A stretch of DNA of 64,000 bases from Algicola sp. (GCA_018222915.1 JAAEZI010000002.1:92653-156652); one strand, 5' to 3'; positions 1-10,061 are shown, numbered from the stretch's first letter. Notes: generated by a model from the sequence alone, not told the origin. Made by a program: numbers and translations.

Positions 1-1319
1 GCACCACCCATCATCCAGTCATCAGGCAAACCATTGGACTCATAAAAAATAGTTGCACCATAAAGGTATCTGTTATATCTGGTCATTTCCTCGTGCCAGC
101 GATAATACTCATCTTCCCTACCAGAACTTTGCGAAGGTACACCACCATAAGGATGAGGTACTGAATTAGCAAATGAATGGTTCCATACGGCTGATTTTAT
201 ATTTCTATTGGTTATAAAATCCACCATTATTTGTGTTTCTGGTTCTGATTCTGGAGACGGTCCTCTATAAGTCCCACTGGTTTGAGTTCCAGAGGAACCA
301 ATATTATTAATTCCCCAGAAATAATCGAAATTTCTGTTGAGGTCGACACCTCTATTATTTGAAGTATTCCCAGTGCCTCCAGTATTTGGTCTTAAATTCT
401 TACGTTGAAAGCCACCACCTCCAGGACTCAGGTGTTCATTCCAACGCAAACCATCTGGATTGACAACTGGAACAAAATAAAGTTCATTATTATCCACCAA
501 TTCCTGAATGGCTGGATCAGTATTGTAGTTTTCTATAATGTACCACATAAAAAAGATGTTATTCATCAATGCACTTACTTCCCTAGAGTGAATCATAGAA
601 GTGAACAACATTTGTGGTTTTGAATTTTCAGGTACGCTACTTTGGTTTCCCGTGATCCTAACATACCAAATAGTTTCAGGATTCCATCTTGTGGTTCCTT
701 GCCCAGAATATGTTAAACCATTATTAGTGATGGTTGATGCCGGATTTCCCCAAGTAGTTTGCCCTGTGGAAGAAGCATTAGCTTTCTGAGAGACGATATC
801 CAATCCGTTGCTTTGCGAATAGGCATACATGTCGTCCAATTCAGATTTCATTTCACTGTAAGTCAAACAACCTGCCATACTTCCTAAGTTGAAATTTGAA
901 GGTGTCACCCATGGAATTTCATCACATTCAGCATACTGAATAACGTTGTCTAAAACGACACTTGAAATTGATCTTTCACCGGAACTTGCGGCCATTGCTT
1001 TTTCAGCATGTAAGGCAGCTATTGCTTTAGGAAGGTCTTGTTGCGCTCTATCCGCATAGAATGACTGTAGATCATCTATCAAAACCGTATAATTGACATT
1101 GTTGGCATCAAGACTATTGATTTCCAGTTCAGATAGTTCAATAATCAAATTCGAACCATCATGTTGGGCTCCACAACTTAAGTCAATACCTTGACTAGCT
1201 ATGGTGTTAATGGTTGATTGGTCTGGATTTGTTATTTTAATTCTAGATACTTTATCTTGGGAAAAAACAGATTGTACGATAAGTACTAATAGCAAAGTTA
1301 AGCGGGTAATTTTTCTCAT
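1..1319 (-). CDS. M14-family zinc carboxypeptidase, secreted (3' end beyond window)
   Basis: Open frame read from an ATG at 1319 leftwards to the window edge, giving about 439 residues without a stop. Residues 1-20 form a signal peptide (MRKI, hydrophobic core, cut near VFSQ). The first zinc-binding pair is H244-S-R-E247 in the motif MIHSREVS; substrate-binding residues sit in VDLNRNF (N328, R329), and the third zinc ligand is probably H381 in VWNHSF. This order and spacing are those of the carboxypeptidase A family. The catalytic glutamate and any C-terminal sorting domain lie outside the window. It probably removes C-terminal residues from peptides outside the cell, and it sits directly next to two secreted endopeptidases on the same strand. 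The family call is firm; substrate preference is unknown. Confidence 0.9.
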   Translation of the reverse strand, partial: MRKITRLTLLLVLIVQSVFSQDKVSRIKITNPDQSTINTIASQGIDLSCGAQHDGSNLIIELSELEINSLDANNVNYTVLIDDLQSFYADRAQQDLPKAIAALHAEKAMAASSGERSISSVVLDNVIQYAECDEIPWVTPSNFNLGSMAGCLTYSEMKSELDDMYAYSQSNGLDIVSQKANASSTGQTTWGNPASTITNNGLTYSGQGTTRWNPETIWYVRITGNQSSVPENSKPQMLFTSMIHSREVSALMNNIFFMWYIIENYNTDPAIQELVDNNELYFVPVVNPDGLRWNEHLSPGGGGFQRKNLRPNTGGTGNTSNNRGVDLNRNFDYFWGINNIGSSGTQTSGTYRGPSPESEPETQIMVDFITNRNIKSAVWNHSFANSVPHPYGGVPSQSSGREDEYYRWHEEMTRYNRYLYGATIFYESNGLPDDWMMGG

Positions 1320-1506
1320 TCGTTTTATAGGGATGAATTCATAGCAAATATTCAAGGTGCTAATATATCATATTATTTGAATTTTTATCCATAAAACGCA
1401 TAAAAAACCGATTAAGTGTGTATTTATTTTTTACATGATTTCTTAGTTATCTGATTTTCAGTTATTTAATTTTATTGCTCATTATAGTCTATTAAGAGGT
1501 GGAAAC

Positions 1507-1538
1507 AAAAAAAGTCCAGATATCGTATCTGGACTTTT
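1507..1538 (-). terminator. Rho-independent terminator of the reprolysin-like protease gene
   Basis: Perfect 13-bp stem (1510-1522 with 1526-1538) around a TCG loop, flanked by an A-run that becomes a U-run on the minus strand. It lies about 25 nt beyond the stop at 1562. Its stem arm AAAAGTCCAGAT is identical to that of the terminator at 7681-7712. Confidence 0.85.
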
Positions 1539-1561
1539 AGTTAATCGTTTATCAGCGACTA

Positions 1562-4500
1562 TTACTGCTTGATAAATCTTTTGGTAAAGGTGTTGCCTGC
1601 AGCATTAAATCTTATGTGATACACAGCACCATCTAGGTCACTAACATCAATTACCTGATTATTTACAATACCTTTTGCAACTAATTGACCTACTGTATTA
1701 AAGATTTCATAGCTGATATTGTCAAAGTTCGAGAGAATGTGTAATTCACCTCCTTTAACAGGGTTTGGATAGATAGTAACACCCAACTCTTCTTCTTCGA
1801 TTCCAGGTCTAGCCATAACATCTTTGGCGGTTCCTGTAGATAAGTTGATATTATCTATGGCAATATCGGCCTGCCATGTACTGCCAACAAATCGATTAAA
1901 TCGCAATTGCATAGTCTCTCCTATGTAAGCCGATAGGTCTACACTTTCAGATTGCCATGAGTTTCCTAGATTTCCTGAACTATTCCAAATACTCAACCAA
2001 GTTGAACCATTGTCCACACTAACTTCAAGATCTAAAGTACCCATATCGGCTGCACCATATTGATGGTAATTAAAATTAAATGTAGCAGAGGTCTGTGAAC
2101 TCAAATCGAAACAAGGCGAAGTTATGATTGCGCGCTTGTTAGGATAACCCACATTATTACCAGACGCTTCTACAAAAATATAGTAAGTACCTTGAATAGC
2201 ACTCGACGGTCCTGTATTACTAGAAGGTGTACCGTTAGCATCTATCGTCCAGTCTAAATCATCGGCTGTGGATTGAGACCATGCTCCCAAGGTATTTTCA
2301 AAACCTTCAGAATATGGATAACTGGTAATCCCATTGGTACAACCATTACCTCCTGAACTACCTCCTTCTGTTAGACTCACATCGTCAATAGCAATATCTG
2401 CTTGCCAAGTTCCTCCTACAAATCGATTAAATCGTAATTTGATAGAAGATCCTACATACGACGACAAATCAACATTTGCAGTCAACCATGAATTGCCTTT
2501 ATTTCCAGATTCATTCCAAATGCTAGTCCATGTCGCTCCATCATCGTCACTAACTTCCAAGTCGATAGTTCCCATATCTGAAGAACCATACATATGATAT
2601 TTAAAACTAAAGAATGCTTCAGATAAACTACTTAAATCAAAACATGGTGAATTCAAGATAGCTCGTCGGCTTGGGAAGTTTGGACTTGAGGCTTCAACAT
2701 ACACATAGTAGGTTCCTTGTGCTGCAGATGAAGGTCCTGTGTTATTGGAAGGTGTACCATTAGCATCCACGGTCCAATCGATATCATCTGCCGTAGATTG
2801 CGTCCATGCACCAAGGGTGTTTTCAAAACCTTCTGAATATGGGAATGATGAGATCCCTCCAGTACATCCAGAAGACGCTTCAGTTACATTCACCGTTCTA
2901 ACAACTTCTGCCGCTGCATTTCCAGAGGCGTCTGTCACATTATACGTTACTATATAAGTGCCAATTGTGTTTTCATCTACACTATCTCCTCCAATAATTA
3001 TATTTGACGAAATATCGCCATCAACATTATCTGTTGCGGTAGCACCTAATTCAACATAATTCTCACCCAATGTGACATCAATATTTGCCGCACCATTCAA
3101 GGTAATTACAGGTGCTGTCGTATCTGGTAAGACATTAACTGTTCTAACAACTTCAGCTGCTGCATTACCTGCTGCATCACTCACATTGTAAGTCACCAAA
3201 TAAGTGCCAGCAGTATTGGTATCAACAACATCACCACCAATAATAATATTTGCTGTAATATCACCATCGACATTATCGATTGCTGTAGCTCCAAATTCTG
3301 TATACGTACTTGTCAAATCTAAGTTAATAGTTGCTGCGCCATTTAATGTAATGATTGGTGCCGTAGTATCTGGTCCAGCACCTTCAATAATAAGTGTATA
3401 ATCCTCAACTTCACCGTACGTAAACGTCTCACAAGAGGTAGGAATCGCATTGTATTTCATAGAAACGCGCATTCTAGTCGAATTTTCAACAGCGCTTGCT
3501 GGAATTGTAAAAGTCCCACTTACAGGTGTAGCTTGCGTTGGTGATTGCGTCCAAACCTGTTCTCCAGCATCATCAAAATCGCCATCCTTATTATAATCGA
3601 TCCAAACAGCATACGCTTCATTGTAAACAGTTCCTGTCCATGTAGGTGTCACTGAAATCGTATATTGCGTCCCTTTTGTAACGGTAGTAGTAATATTGGT
3701 AAAATCGGAATAGAATTGCGGTCCCGAACTATTATCAATAGTATTTAATTGCACGCGACTTATATATTCATCATTCACATTCGTACTCGCTGAATTACAA
3801 TAAGAAACTTGGGCATCTAATGTCGTGACATTAACTGAATTACTTTGTGACGAACTATTGCCTGCAGCATCTTTAGCTACCACATAAAAGCCATAATTAG
3901 TACTAGGTAATAAGCCAGTTACTTGGTATGTTGTATTGGACACGTTTGAAATTAAATTACCATCTTGATACACATCATATCCAGTTACTCCCACATTATC
4001 ACTTGATGCGTTCCAATTCAAATCCGTTGAAGCCTCTGTCGTATTCGATGCTGTCAAATTTGTGGGTGCACTTGGTGCTTGTGTGTCTGGAGGATTTAAA
4101 GTAGTTACATTGGCTATATTACTCGATGGAGATGCATTGCCAGCCGCATCGAGAGCTATGACATAAAAATCATAATTAGTATTTGGAGACAAACCTGTAA
4201 CGCCATAAGATGTTCCTGATATGTTTGCTACTAAACCGCCATCTTGATACACGTTGTAACTCACAACACCAATATTATCTGTTGATGCATTCCAGTTTAA
4301 ATCGGTAGTTGTTTGGGTAGTATTTGAAGCTGTGAGGTTTGTTGGTGCTGTTGGTGCTTGAGTATCAGAATTTACATTAACAGTTCTAATCACTTCCGAG
4401 GCGGCATTACCAGCAGCATCACTAACATTGTAAGTTACAAGATAGGTCCCAACTGTATTTGAATCAACAACATCACCTCCAATAATAATATCCCCTGAAA

Positions 4501-7500
4501 TATCACCATCAACATTATCTATAGCCGTAGCACCCAATTCTGTATAGGTATCACCTAAGTTCAAGTCAATAGTTGAAGCTCCGTTCAGTGTAATCACAGG
4601 AGCCGTAGTATCAGGAAGTACATTGACAGTCCTAACGACCTCATTGGCAGCATTACCTGCAGCATCACTCACATTATAAGTTACAACATAAGTCCCTACC
4701 GTATTCGAATCAACAACATCACCACCAATAACGATATTTGCTGAAATATCGCCATCAACATCATCTGTTGCGGTAGCACCCAATTCTGTATAGGTATCAC
4801 CTAAGTTCAAATTAATCGTTGAAGCTCCGTTCAATGTAATAATAGGAGCTATAATATCTGGTCCAGAACCTTCAATATTCACGGTATAATCTTCTACTTC
4901 ACCATAAGTAAAGGTTTCGCAAGCCGTTGGAAGCGCGTTATACTTCATAGAAACACGCATTCTAGTAGAATTTTCAACAGCTCCTGATGGAATTGTAAAA
5001 GTCCCACTGACAGGCGTAGCCTGGGTTGGCGATTGGGACCAAACCTGTTCACCTGCATCATTAAAATCACCATCACGATTGTAGTCTATCCATACGGAAT
5101 ATGCCTCATTATAGACAGTTCCAGTCCATGTTGGTGTAACAGTGATGGTGTATGCTGTTTCCTTAGTTAATGTGGTTGAAATACCTGTAAAATCAGAGTA
5201 AAACTGTGCTCCAGAACTATTGTCAATGGTATTTAATTGCACGCGACTGATATATTCGTCATTAACATTAGTACTTGCTGAGTTACAATAATTCAATTGC
5301 ACCTCTGTCGTCGTAAAATTAACCGACGTACTATAAGCAGAATTTGACCCATCTGTACATTTACTCCTTACCTGAGCCTCATAATCCGTTAACTCGGTCA
5401 ATCCATTAATGTTCGTGGAGATTCCTGTGACGCTCGTTGTTATCCATGTGGAAGATCCTACTTCACGATACCTTAAATCATAATTAGCACCGGGAACAGC
5501 ACCCCAACTTAAAGTCGCAGAATTTGCAGTTACATTAGTTGCCGACAGTCCAGTAGGTATGGTCGCATTACACACCACTTGGCCTGCAATGGTAAAATTT
5601 GAATTTGAAATATCAAAGAATATATTGTTTGATCCCCTGACCATGATTCTATTCAGGTTTCCTTGGTTATTCGGAACAATGATATCGTGTGACCCATCAT
5701 TAGGTACTCCTGATGCTAAAGCAATAGGGTATGTGTTACCACCATCGGTAGATAGGAATATATCTACATTGGCTGCATTAATGCCATTTCCAGTGGTTCC
5801 AGCGACATTCCAGGTAACGGATTGTGTGGTTCCTGCATTCCAAGTGACATTTGTATTGGGAGAATTGACCACGAAAGGTCCGGCAGTTCCATTGACGGAT
5901 ACGACCATATCATCACTATTATTGGTGCCACCACCTGCTTGATTATCTCTTACAGTCAACCTAAAATTCAACGTACGAGCCACATTCGGAACGGCTTCCC
6001 ATTGCCATGAAGTAGCTCCAGTTTTTATAGTGGATAATCTAGGGAAATAGCGCTTATTATCTGTTGTTGGAGTGTATGATCTAAAAGCAACTCCAGAAGT
6101 GGCATTGACGCTAGGGTTTGTTGTAGATGCATTATTTTCATCAAATTGTTCCCAACAATAAGTTAGTACATCACCAGTATCAGCATCTGAAGCTGTGCCT
6201 TCCAAAACAAACGCTGTTCCTCTAGGAATTGTATAATTGGCACCAGCATTCACTGATGGCACCGAATTTCCAGTATTTGTATTGGTCTGGCAACTTGTAG
6301 ATTTAATATAATCGGTTATTTGCTGAATCGAAATGGCATGAAAATAAGGATCACTATTGGATTGTACATCCGTTGAGCCTGTAATCCCAGCATATCCCAT
6401 GATAGTGGAGCCACTTCCAGGTTCCATTTGAGCATTCGTCCCTTCATTACCTCCAAAAGTCCAAGTATGATTGCCTCCAAATTGGTGTCCCATTTCATGT
6501 GCTACATAGTCCACATCGAAAGGATCGCCTTCCGGTACTGTATGTGATGTCCATCCACTTCCTTTTTGGTTATTCACGCAAACACAACCAATACAACCAG
6601 CATTCCCATTATTTTGAAGATTCGCAAATAAATGTCCAATATCGTAATTTGATTCACCAATAACATTGGTTAAAGTAGACTGAAGTGCACTATTGTAGCC
6701 TGAAGTTGTATTTCCGTAAGGGTCACTGTTGGTACTCGTATAAATGACATCATCTGTATTTCCTATAAGAACTAATGTCACGTTGAAATCAGATTCATAA
6801 ATCCCATTAACACGTGTCATTGTCGCATTAATTGCCGCTAATGCCAAGGCTTTGGTACCACCATGATACTGTGTGTATTCTCCAGTGGCAGAAACAGCGA
6901 GTCTATAGGTTCTTAAAATGCCATCGTCTGCATTACGCATCATATTGACATCTCCAACATCCATTGATTTGTTCAAACTTTCTGTAACCTGACATTCAAA
7001 ATCATCAGAATAATTGATCTTATCAGCTCTTTTAAAAACGACATATTGTGATAAATCAGTCGTTAGTGCTTCAATGAAAGATGCAGGCTGATTGGCAGAT
7101 AAGCGCATACTTTGAAAACCTAGAGGAGAGATACTGAATCGTATCACAGAGGAAGGATCATCAATGCCTTGACCTATGTAAGACCTGATTTCTGGATACC
7201 GATCTTGAAGATCTGGGCTAAAGTTAGAGGCTTCAACAACTCGAAAGTTTTCAAGTTTCCCAGAATCATTCGGAAATGATAATAGGGTTCCTGCGGAAGT
7301 ACCCAAAGCACTTCTATCTGGAACATTAATTAAAGCCTGCCTTAAAGCTACTAAATCTAACGTATAAATTTGAGTTCTTGGCAAGTGCTGTTTACTAGCT
7401 TTCACTTTAGAAAAATTAGCAACTGATTGTTTCTGCCAAAGGTTTTTACTTTGCGACAGTGCAAAGTTGCAGCTCATTAAAAATAGGAGCAGGAGTAATT

Positions 7501-7510
7501 TAATTTTCAT
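1562..7510 (-). CDS. Large secreted reprolysin-like metallopeptidase with FN3, GEVED, Ig-like and MAM-like modules and a T9SS tail
   Basis: 1982 residues. Signal peptide 1-19, pro-region to about 200, then a metzincin catalytic domain with the full zinc motif HEMGHQFGGNH (H338, E339, H342, H348) and a Met-turn (STIMGYAG). Downstream modules, roughly: PKD/Ig-like region 420-640, fibronectin III 650-735, GEVED-type block 740-875, two DUF5011-like Ig repeats 880-1040, two fibronectin III 1045-1235, second GEVED block 1240-1375, two more DUF5011-like repeats to 1545, two MAM-like jelly-roll domains 1550-1710 and 1720-1885, and a type A T9SS sorting domain 1905-1982 (YPNPVKGG to FTKRFIKQ). It is probably exported by the T9SS and either released or anchored to the cell surface. 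Substrate unknown; the adhesive modules suggest polymer or cell binding. Module boundaries are estimates. Confidence 0.92.
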   Translation of the reverse strand: MKIKLLLLLFLMSCNFALSQSKNLWQKQSVANFSKVKASKQHLPRTQIYTLDLVALRQALINVPDRSALGTSAGTLLSFPNDSGKLENFRVVEASNFSPDLQDRYPEIRSYIGQGIDDPSSVIRFSISPLGFQSMRLSANQPASFIEALTTDLSQYVVFKRADKINYSDDFECQVTESLNKSMDVGDVNMMRNADDGILRTYRLAVSATGEYTQYHGGTKALALAAINATMTRVNGIYESDFNVTLVLIGNTDDVIYTSTNSDPYGNTTSGYNSALQSTLTNVIGESNYDIGHLFANLQNNGNAGCIGCVCVNNQKGSGWTSHTVPEGDPFDVDYVAHEMGHQFGGNHTWTFGGNEGTNAQMEPGSGSTIMGYAGITGSTDVQSNSDPYFHAISIQQITDYIKSTSCQTNTNTGNSVPSVNAGANYTIPRGTAFVLEGTASDADTGDVLTYCWEQFDENNASTTNPSVNATSGVAFRSYTPTTDNKRYFPRLSTIKTGATSWQWEAVPNVARTLNFRLTVRDNQAGGGTNNSDDMVVSVNGTAGPFVVNSPNTNVTWNAGTTQSVTWNVAGTTGNGINAANVDIFLSTDGGNTYPIALASGVPNDGSHDIIVPNNQGNLNRIMVRGSNNIFFDISNSNFTIAGQVVCNATIPTGLSATNVTANSATLSWGAVPGANYDLRYREVGSSTWITTSVTGISTNINGLTELTDYEAQVRSKCTDGSNSAYSTSVNFTTTEVQLNYCNSASTNVNDEYISRVQLNTIDNSSGAQFYSDFTGISTTLTKETAYTITVTPTWTGTVYNEAYSVWIDYNRDGDFNDAGEQVWSQSPTQATPVSGTFTIPSGAVENSTRMRVSMKYNALPTACETFTYGEVEDYTVNIEGSGPDIIAPIITLNGASTINLNLGDTYTELGATATDDVDGDISANIVIGGDVVDSNTVGTYVVTYNVSDAAGNAANEVVRTVNVLPDTTAPVITLNGASTIDLNLGDTYTELGATAIDNVDGDISGDIIIGGDVVDSNTVGTYLVTYNVSDAAGNAASEVIRTVNVNSDTQAPTAPTNLTASNTTQTTTDLNWNASTDNIGVVSYNVYQDGGLVANISGTSYGVTGLSPNTNYDFYVIALDAAGNASPSSNIANVTTLNPPDTQAPSAPTNLTASNTTEASTDLNWNASSDNVGVTGYDVYQDGNLISNVSNTTYQVTGLLPSTNYGFYVVAKDAAGNSSSQSNSVNVTTLDAQVSYCNSASTNVNDEYISRVQLNTIDNSSGPQFYSDFTNITTTVTKGTQYTISVTPTWTGTVYNEAYAVWIDYNKDGDFDDAGEQVWTQSPTQATPVSGTFTIPASAVENSTRMRVSMKYNAIPTSCETFTYGEVEDYTLIIEGAGPDTTAPIITLNGAATINLDLTSTYTEFGATAIDNVDGDITANIIIGGDVVDTNTAGTYLVTYNVSDAAGNAAAEVVRTVNVLPDTTAPVITLNGAANIDVTLGENYVELGATATDNVDGDISSNIIIGGDSVDENTIGTYIVTYNVTDASGNAAAEVVRTVNVTEASSGCTGGISSFPYSEGFENTLGAWTQSTADDIDWTVDANGTPSNNTGPSSAAQGTYYVYVEASSPNFPSRRAILNSPCFDLSSLSEAFFSFKYHMYGSSDMGTIDLEVSDDDGATWTSIWNESGNKGNSWLTANVDLSSYVGSSIKLRFNRFVGGTWQADIAIDDVSLTEGGSSGGNGCTNGITSYPYSEGFENTLGAWSQSTADDLDWTIDANGTPSSNTGPSSAIQGTYYIFVEASGNNVGYPNKRAIITSPCFDLSSQTSATFNFNYHQYGAADMGTLDLEVSVDNGSTWLSIWNSSGNLGNSWQSESVDLSAYIGETMQLRFNRFVGSTWQADIAIDNINLSTGTAKDVMARPGIEEEELGVTIYPNPVKGGELHILSNFDNISYEIFNTVGQLVAKGIVNNQVIDVSDLDGAVYHIRFNAAGNTFTKRFIKQ
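1835..2870 (-). repeat. Tandem duplication encoding two MAM-like domains
   Basis: Within the protease gene, about 1835-2330 and 2365-2870 encode two copies of the same domain (shared peptide stretches such as YPYSEGFENTLGAW / FPYSEGFENTLGAW and QADIAIDDVSLTEG / QADIAIDNINLSTG). DNA similarity is evident by eye. Confidence 0.8.
3385..5295 (-). repeat. Duplicated GEVED blocks flanking FN3 and Ig-like repeats
   Basis: The segments about 3385-3800 and 4865-5295 encode near-identical protein blocks (SASTNVNDEYISRVQLNTID ... TFTYGEVEDYT) and remain visibly similar at DNA level. Between them lie tandem Ig-like repeats (DTTAPVITLNGA type) and two FN3 domains, so the gene looks like the product of internal block duplication. 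Confidence 0.8.
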
Positions 7511-7680
7511 CGGTATGGTGATTTAAAATGGATAATTAATAGCATAAAAATTCATAAGAATTCACTTGAATTTAATGACTTTTTTTACAAGTCTAGATAG
7601 CATTTTTCTTAAAATTTTAGATTTGATAGCAAATTTGTGGTTTTTCCGTAATCTTGTTTCAGACTTGTCTTACAAGCATA

Positions 7681-7712
7681 AAAAAAAGTCCAGATTTAAC
7701 ATCTGGACTTTT
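7681..7712 (-). terminator. Rho-independent terminator of the M43 protease gene
   Basis: Stem AAAAGTCCAGAT (7684-7695) with ATCTGGACTTTT (7701-7712), loop TTAAC, with a U-run on the minus strand. It lies about 20 nt past the stop at 7735. The stem arms match the terminator at 1507-1538. Confidence 0.85.
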
Positions 7713-7734
7713 ATTATTAAGTAAACGGTTAGTG

Positions 7735-9951
7735 TTATTGCTTAATAAATTTCTTGGTCAAGGTTTCATCACCATCATTGACTTCGATGAAATACATTCC
7801 TGATTTTAAATTAGACACATTGATTTCCTTCACAGAATCACCTTGCATCATCGTTTGACCTAACATATTTATAATTCTGAAAGACGAATCTACGCCGTTT
7901 GGTAATTTCACAAATAACGTGCTACCTTTCACTGGATTCGGATAAATCACGAAATCCTCTTCAGATTCAAAAACGCTATCTGGTTCACTTGCACCTAACG
8001 CTCTAATACTATCTACTTTTCCAGAACCGTTAATACCTCTAATAGTCACTTGATCAATATAGATTTGATCATTATTACCAGAAGCATCACATTGGAATCT
8101 AAATTGAGAATTACTAGCGAAGTTAACTTCAGAAGCATTCAAAGATACCGTAGCTGTATAGAAGGTATTATTATTAAAGCTTGTTCCTCGCGCATAGGCA
8201 GCAACTGTAGACCATGACGATCCGTTATAGTAACGTACCCAGAAATCTTCACCATTTTCCATACTCACCGCATAGAAGTAGAATTCAATTTCAACTTGAT
8301 CAAATCCTGTTAAATTTAGAGAAGGAGATGTCATTGCAGACGCTACACCTGAATTATCTCTTAATCTTATTGAATAATTGTTTTCGTAAGAATTGGATCC
8401 TGAATAACGTGCACAATCGCTTCCGCCGTCAGACCAGCCATCCCATCCAGATTCGAAGTAACCTTCACTCAAGATGGTTGTTCCTGGAGTTGAACATGGC
8501 GCACAAGAAGAGCCACCACAATCAATACCTGTTTCATCACCATTCTGCACACCGTCTGTACAAGTTGGAGCTGGGCTACTGCCTAAACAGAAGTCAGTCA
8601 CATCAGATGATGAGAAGGATCCACCAGAAGCTAATACTCCTGAACTATCAGTAAGACTATAAGAACCGTTTCCATAAGCGCAGCAAATACCATCACCATA
8701 AGCATCGGTAATTGTGAACGTATAACAACCATCTGGTAAGCACAAGCTCTCAGTATAAGTCGACCCATCTGGCTGACTTCCATAAGTGCCACCAGAAGCA
8801 ACTGTTTGTCCACCGCTATTCGTTAATGTCCATGCTGTTTCTTCAGGGTAATTATCAAAAGTAATAGATAAATTAACATCGTTATCATTACAAGCCGTTT
8901 GACAAGGAGCACAAGACGAACCACCACAATCTACGCCAGTTTCATCTCCGTTTTGAATACCATCAGAACAAGTTGGTGTAGATCCACCGCCATCACACTT
9001 CGTAGAAGCACCTAAACTCGCTCTCACTCCTCCTGGAAGTAATACAGCACGCATTCTGTCACGTTGTCCTTGTGTGTATAAATTCATACAAGCATCATCA
9101 CTATAATCCATATAATTTTGTACCATATCTGTTGTCCCACATGATACGTGACTTGTGGCACATCCGTAATTGGCACCATCAGAAGTTGGCGTATCAGAAA
9201 CAAAGTCATCCACAGAGCAACCACCGTCACCCCATATATGTCTTAAGTTTAAAAAGTGTCCAACCTCATGAGTTGTGGTTCTCCCAAGGTTAAATGGTGC
9301 AGATAAATAAAATCCAGATCCTCCATTAACACTACCGAAGTAATTTGGTCCCATAACGACACCATCGGTTGCAGCACTTCCTCCTGGAAATTGCGCATAT
9401 CCTAAAATGCCTCCACCAATATTACAAACCCACATATTTAAATATTGAGATGTGTCCCAAGGGTCAACACCACCTTGTGAGGATTTTTTCATTGCATCGT
9501 TGGTTCCCCAAGACGTCTTATTTGTTGATTTTCTGGTGATTCCGTTGGTAGGATTACCATTAGGGTCAACAGTTGCCATACAAAATTGTATTTCAGTATC
9601 CGCTGCTTGCGACCAAGTGTTGTCAGCGTCAGCATTCATTCTTCTGAAATCATCATTCAAAACCTGAATTTGAGATAAGATTTGGGCATCACTAATGTTT
9701 TCTTGTGAAGTTCGATACAGCACGTGCACCACAACTGGGATTGTAATGATAGAACCGTCTATTCTATCTTGTTGCATCGATTGAATCTTATTTTGGGTAT
9801 AAGTTTCAATTTGAGCCATTCGTTGCGCTAGATTTGGATCTTGCTGCATTCTGTACTCTAAGTTTTCCATTGACGAACAGTTTCTGTCTTGTGCAAAAAC
9901 CGAAGTCACTAATAGAAAACACACAGTCATTAATGTAATTGTTTTTTTCAT
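7735..9951 (-). CDS. Secreted M43 (pappalysin/cytophagalysin-type) metallopeptidase with T9SS tail
   Basis: 738 residues. Signal peptide 1-20 (MKKTITLMTVCFLLVTSVFA). The catalytic domain carries HEVGHFLNLRH (H228, E229, H232, H238) followed by the WGDGGC stretch and MQNYMDYS-type Met-turn (VQNYMDYSDD), the signature of peptidase family M43. Two cysteine-rich repeats (DGIQNGDETGVDCGG and DGVQNGDETGIDCGG, near residues 330 and 467) border a small beta-rich domain with an ITDAYGDGICC motif. A jelly-roll-like region follows, and the C terminus (about 665-738, YPNPVKGS to LTKKFIKQ) is a type A T9SS sorting signal. Probably an extracellular protease. It shares strand and export route with its two neighbours, but each gene has its own terminator, so they are likely separate units. 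Confidence 0.92.
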   Translation of the reverse strand: MKKTITLMTVCFLLVTSVFAQDRNCSSMENLEYRMQQDPNLAQRMAQIETYTQNKIQSMQQDRIDGSIITIPVVVHVLYRTSQENISDAQILSQIQVLNDDFRRMNADADNTWSQAADTEIQFCMATVDPNGNPTNGITRKSTNKTSWGTNDAMKKSSQGGVDPWDTSQYLNMWVCNIGGGILGYAQFPGGSAATDGVVMGPNYFGSVNGGSGFYLSAPFNLGRTTTHEVGHFLNLRHIWGDGGCSVDDFVSDTPTSDGANYGCATSHVSCGTTDMVQNYMDYSDDACMNLYTQGQRDRMRAVLLPGGVRASLGASTKCDGGGSTPTCSDGIQNGDETGVDCGGSSCAPCQTACNDNDVNLSITFDNYPEETAWTLTNSGGQTVASGGTYGSQPDGSTYTESLCLPDGCYTFTITDAYGDGICCAYGNGSYSLTDSSGVLASGGSFSSSDVTDFCLGSSPAPTCTDGVQNGDETGIDCGGSSCAPCSTPGTTILSEGYFESGWDGWSDGGSDCARYSGSNSYENNYSIRLRDNSGVASAMTSPSLNLTGFDQVEIEFYFYAVSMENGEDFWVRYYNGSSWSTVAAYARGTSFNNNTFYTATVSLNASEVNFASNSQFRFQCDASGNNDQIYIDQVTIRGINGSGKVDSIRALGASEPDSVFESEEDFVIYPNPVKGSTLFVKLPNGVDSSFRIINMLGQTMMQGDSVKEINVSNLKSGMYFIEVNDGDETLTKKFIKQ

Positions 9952-10061
9952 ACTGATAGTTAAATTAAAATGTGTTAATATGTGTTAAAAATCGAATGAA
10001 ACTATTAAAATTTTGCGAATATCAAAATTTTACGATAACGTTTTCGTTGAAATACAAGAAT

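Noticed and set aside
3000-4870. CRISPR-like spacing of repeated sequence
   Set aside because: The repeats are in-frame Ig-like protein domains of about 80 residues inside a coding sequence.
5559-5942. A 127-codon plus-strand frame across the large protease gene
   Set aside because: It lies antisense within a strongly supported protein domain, has no family features and is best explained by the repeat-rich sense codons.
8214-8654. A 146-codon plus-strand frame opposite the M43 protease
   Set aside because: Composition (rich in H, L and S) and location antisense to conserved domains mark it as a shadow.
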